Assembly (NCBI GenBank): GCA_021779235.1
Contig: JAJYBA010000024.1
Coordinates: forward strand, 1-15,090
Direction of reading: 5' to 3'
DNA: 15,090 bases
From: Bacillota bacterium
Lineage (GTDB): Bacteria > Bacillota > Clostridia > Clostridiales > Clostridiaceae
Shown piece by piece: positions 12,938 to 15,090 of the stretch. Each line of letters opens with the position of its first letter. The stretch's first letter is position 1. Made by a program: the position numbers and the translations under genes. Below the pieces are notes generated by a model, which worked only from the letters and a program-made list of their open reading frames with translations, had not been told where the DNA came from and did no database searches.

Positions 12938-15090
12938 TTACTTAAGTTCTGCCACAGTAACTCCACTACCACCTTCACCATAGTTCCCTAACCTATAAGT
13001 TTTAACATGACTATGTCTCTTTAGCATATCTGTGATAGTATTTCTCAGAACCCCTGTACCTTTACCATGAATAATTGAAACTTCTTTAAGACCTCCTAAA
13101 TAAGCCTCATCTAAATACTTATCAACAGTGTATATAGCTTCCTCTGCATCCATACCTCTTAAGTCTACTGAGGTGGATACATTTTTTAAATTCAACTTCA
13201 TCTCTCTCTTGTTTATCTTTGCTCTTTTCTTATCTTCTTCAGTAACTCTAGATACACGTAAATCATCTACTTTAACGTTTATCTTCATAATACCAGCTTG
13301 AACCTGCACTTCACCTTTGTTATCAGGTTTAGAAATTATAATAACCTTTTGGTTAAGAGATGGTAAAAATACCTCTTGACCTTCCTTTACAGTTTTTAGC
13401 TTTTCTCCTAGTTCCTCTTTGTTCTTTTCTACATGCTTATCTAAGCTTTCAAGCTTATTTTTAATTTTTGTTCTTTCATCTTCAAGCTTTTGTCTTGCTT
13501 CAGATGAGTATCCCATTTTTTCTAATTCTCTCATATTTTTAAGAATCGTATCAGATTCTTCCTTAGCATCTCTTATTAGTCTCTTTGCTTCTCTTTGAGC
13601 TTCATACATTGCATTTTCTCTAATGTTTTCAAGTTTATATAATTTTTCCTGATATTTATCTTTAAGCTTGCTAGCTTCTCGTTTCAATCCTTCTGCCATT
13701 CTAGCATCGTCTTCTGCCTTCATGCTTTTTTCTTGCAAACTTTGAACTAATTCTTCAAACTCTAAGGTCTCTTTAGAAATGTTTTCTTTAGCATTTTTAA
13801 TAATGTAATCAGGCAAACCTAATCTTCTAGAAATCTCAAAAGCATTGGATTTACCTGGCACTCCAATTAATAGTCTATAAGTAGGACTCAGTGTGTCCAC
13901 ATCAAATTCTACAGAAGCATTTTCCACACCTATAGTTTTTAAAGCGTATCCTTTTAATTCACTATAATGTGTAGTTGCAACTATCTTTGTGCCTCTTGCT
14001 CTTAAATTTTCTAAGATTGAAACCGCAAGGGCTGCTCCCTCTGTAGGATCTGTTCCTGCTCCTAATTCATCAAATAACGCCAAGGATTTTTTATCTGCTT
14101 TTTCAATAATATTTACTATATTAGTCATATGAGAAGAAAAAGTTGATAAGCTTTGCTCTATACTTTGCTCGTCACCTATATCTGCGAAAACCTCATGGAA
14201 AAAGCTTACCATAGAATTTTCTCTAGCTGGGATTAAAATTCCACTCATGGCCATTAATTCGATTAACCCTACAGTTTTTAAAGTTACTGTTTTACCCCCA
14301 GTATTTGGTCCAGTTATTATTAATGAGGTAAATTCTCTTCCTAAGTAGATATTACTTGACACTACTACCTTAGGATCTATCAAAGGATGTCTAGCCTCAA
14401 TTATATCTATTATTCCTTCTTCATTAACACTCGGAATAATAGCATTAATTTCTAGTGCATATCTTGCCTTGGCAAAAATAAAATCTAATTCCCATACTAT
14501 ATTTGCATTGTTTTGAACAATATTTATATTTTCATATACTTTATAGGACAACTCACTTAAAATTCTTTCAACCTCAGCCTTTTCCTTTAACATAATTTCT
14601 TTGATTTCATTATTTAAGTTCACTAAACTCATTGGTTCAATGAACAATGTAGCGCCAGAAGAACTCTGATCATGCACTATGCCTGGAACACTGCCTTTAT
14701 GTTCTACTTTAACAGGAATTACATATCTATCTCCCCTAATAGTATAAAGACTTTCTTGAAGATATTTTGCATTAGATCTAACTAATGAATTTACCTTATC
14801 TTTTACGGAAGCATTCTTCTCTTTTAAAGATTTTCTTAAATTAAAAAGCAAGCTACTAGCCCTATCAGAAATTTCTTCATCACTTATTATTGCTATGAAA
14901 ATTTCATCTTCTAATTTTTTTATTGGAACGATTCCAATACATATATCTTCTAAAACTCTAGAAGTTTCCTCATCACCTTTATTACCTACATAATTCTTAA
15001 ATAATCTAGCACACCTAAGCATTTGAGCTATCCGAAGTAGCTGTGTTGGCATAAGTGAAGCCCCTTTAGATGCTCTACTTATTGCATCAC
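12938..15090 (-). CDS. mutS2: Endonuclease MutS2, 5' end outside window
   Basis: The frame is open to the right edge, giving 716 residues; by comparison with family members of about 785 residues, roughly 70 N-terminal residues are missing. The Met at 15052 is internal, since DAISRASKG upstream also matches the family. MutS2 is a MutS-related ATPase that in different bacteria suppresses recombination or rescues collided ribosomes. Visible are Walker A GPNTGGKT (about 260 in the visible part), the MutS signature LSTFSSHMTNIVNI, Walker B LALFDELGAGTD and ATTHYSELK. A long charged coiled-coil region (about 430-570) is followed by a KOW-like beta segment and a C-terminal Smr domain with VDLRGMDAEEA and SIIHGKGTGVLR. 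All key residues look intact. Stop TAA is at 12938. It heads the operon with the DUF523 and flavoprotein genes. Confidence 0.97.
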   Translation of the reverse strand, partial: DAISRASKGASLMPTQLLRIAQMLRCARLFKNYVGNKGDEETSRVLEDICIGIVPIKKLEDEIFIAIISDEEISDRASSLLFNLRKSLKEKNASVKDKVNSLVRSNAKYLQESLYTIRGDRYVIPVKVEHKGSVPGIVHDQSSSGATLFIEPMSLVNLNNEIKEIMLKEKAEVERILSELSYKVYENINIVQNNANIVWELDFIFAKARYALEINAIIPSVNEEGIIDIIEARHPLIDPKVVVSSNIYLGREFTSLIITGPNTGGKTVTLKTVGLIELMAMSGILIPARENSMVSFFHEVFADIGDEQSIEQSLSTFSSHMTNIVNIIEKADKKSLALFDELGAGTDPTEGAALAVSILENLRARGTKIVATTHYSELKGYALKTIGVENASVEFDVDTLSPTYRLLIGVPGKSNAFEISRRLGLPDYIIKNAKENISKETLEFEELVQSLQEKSMKAEDDARMAEGLKREASKLKDKYQEKLYKLENIRENAMYEAQREAKRLIRDAKEESDTILKNMRELEKMGYSSEARQKLEDERTKIKNKLESLDKHVEKNKEELGEKLKTVKEGQEVFLPSLNQKVIIISKPDNKGEVQVQAGIMKINVKVDDLRVSRVTEEDKKRAKINKREMKLNLKNVSTSVDLRGMDAEEAIYTVDKYLDEAYLGGLKEVSIIHGKGTGVLRNTITDMLKRHSHVKTYRLGNYGEGGSGVTVAELK

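Overview
The window is AT-rich DNA with strong purine-rich ribosome binding sites (AAGGGGG, AAGGAGGG), short intergenic gaps and U-tailed hairpin terminators. Its gene content is anaerobic and amino-acid based: a ferredoxin-linked indolepyruvate oxidoreductase, a phosphotransbutyrylase-type enzyme, arginine decarboxylase and MutS2. This points to a Clostridium-type Firmicute, probably a proteolytic amino-acid fermenter; the species is not determined. No rRNA, tRNA, CRISPR array, transposase or phage gene was seen. All genes except one lie on the minus strand, so transcription mostly runs from high to low coordinates.

Right to left: an apparent operon of mutS2 (5' end cut off by the window edge), a DUF523/TudS-like protein and a cysteine-rich FMN-dependent alpha-hydroxy-acid oxidase-like protein ends in a terminator at 11361-11389. 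Next is glnA, a class I glutamine synthetase with a good sigma-A promoter and a hairpin downstream. Then comes a probable ptb-iorA-iorB operon, which could turn aryl-pyruvates into aryl-acyl-CoA and then acyl-phosphate; no acyl kinase gene lies beside it. A 281-residue protein of unknown function follows, meeting arginine decarboxylase (speA, the only plus-strand gene) head-on at a shared bidirectional terminator. Divergent from speA are ctc/rplY (ribosomal protein L25/Ctc) and pgcA (alpha-phosphoglucomutase). At the left edge is a partial, helical, TPR-like protein.

The most unusual signal is a recurring leader element found only in front of four minus-strand genes (pgcA, ctc, the unknown protein, iorA). 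Each copy has an AT-rich palindrome (10-bp arms, 3-nt loop when intact) followed by a 22-nt tail, TGC(T)CCAGAGAA..ACAAGGGG or a close variant, whose end is the gene's own Shine-Dalgarno sequence. Two leaders carry single copies, one carries two copies and iorA carries three plus a decayed fourth, always with an exact 45-bp period. The outer base pairs of the palindrome change in a compensatory way between loci, which argues for a conserved RNA hairpin. I do not recognise it as a named family; it may be a small mobile leader repeat, a translational control element, or both.
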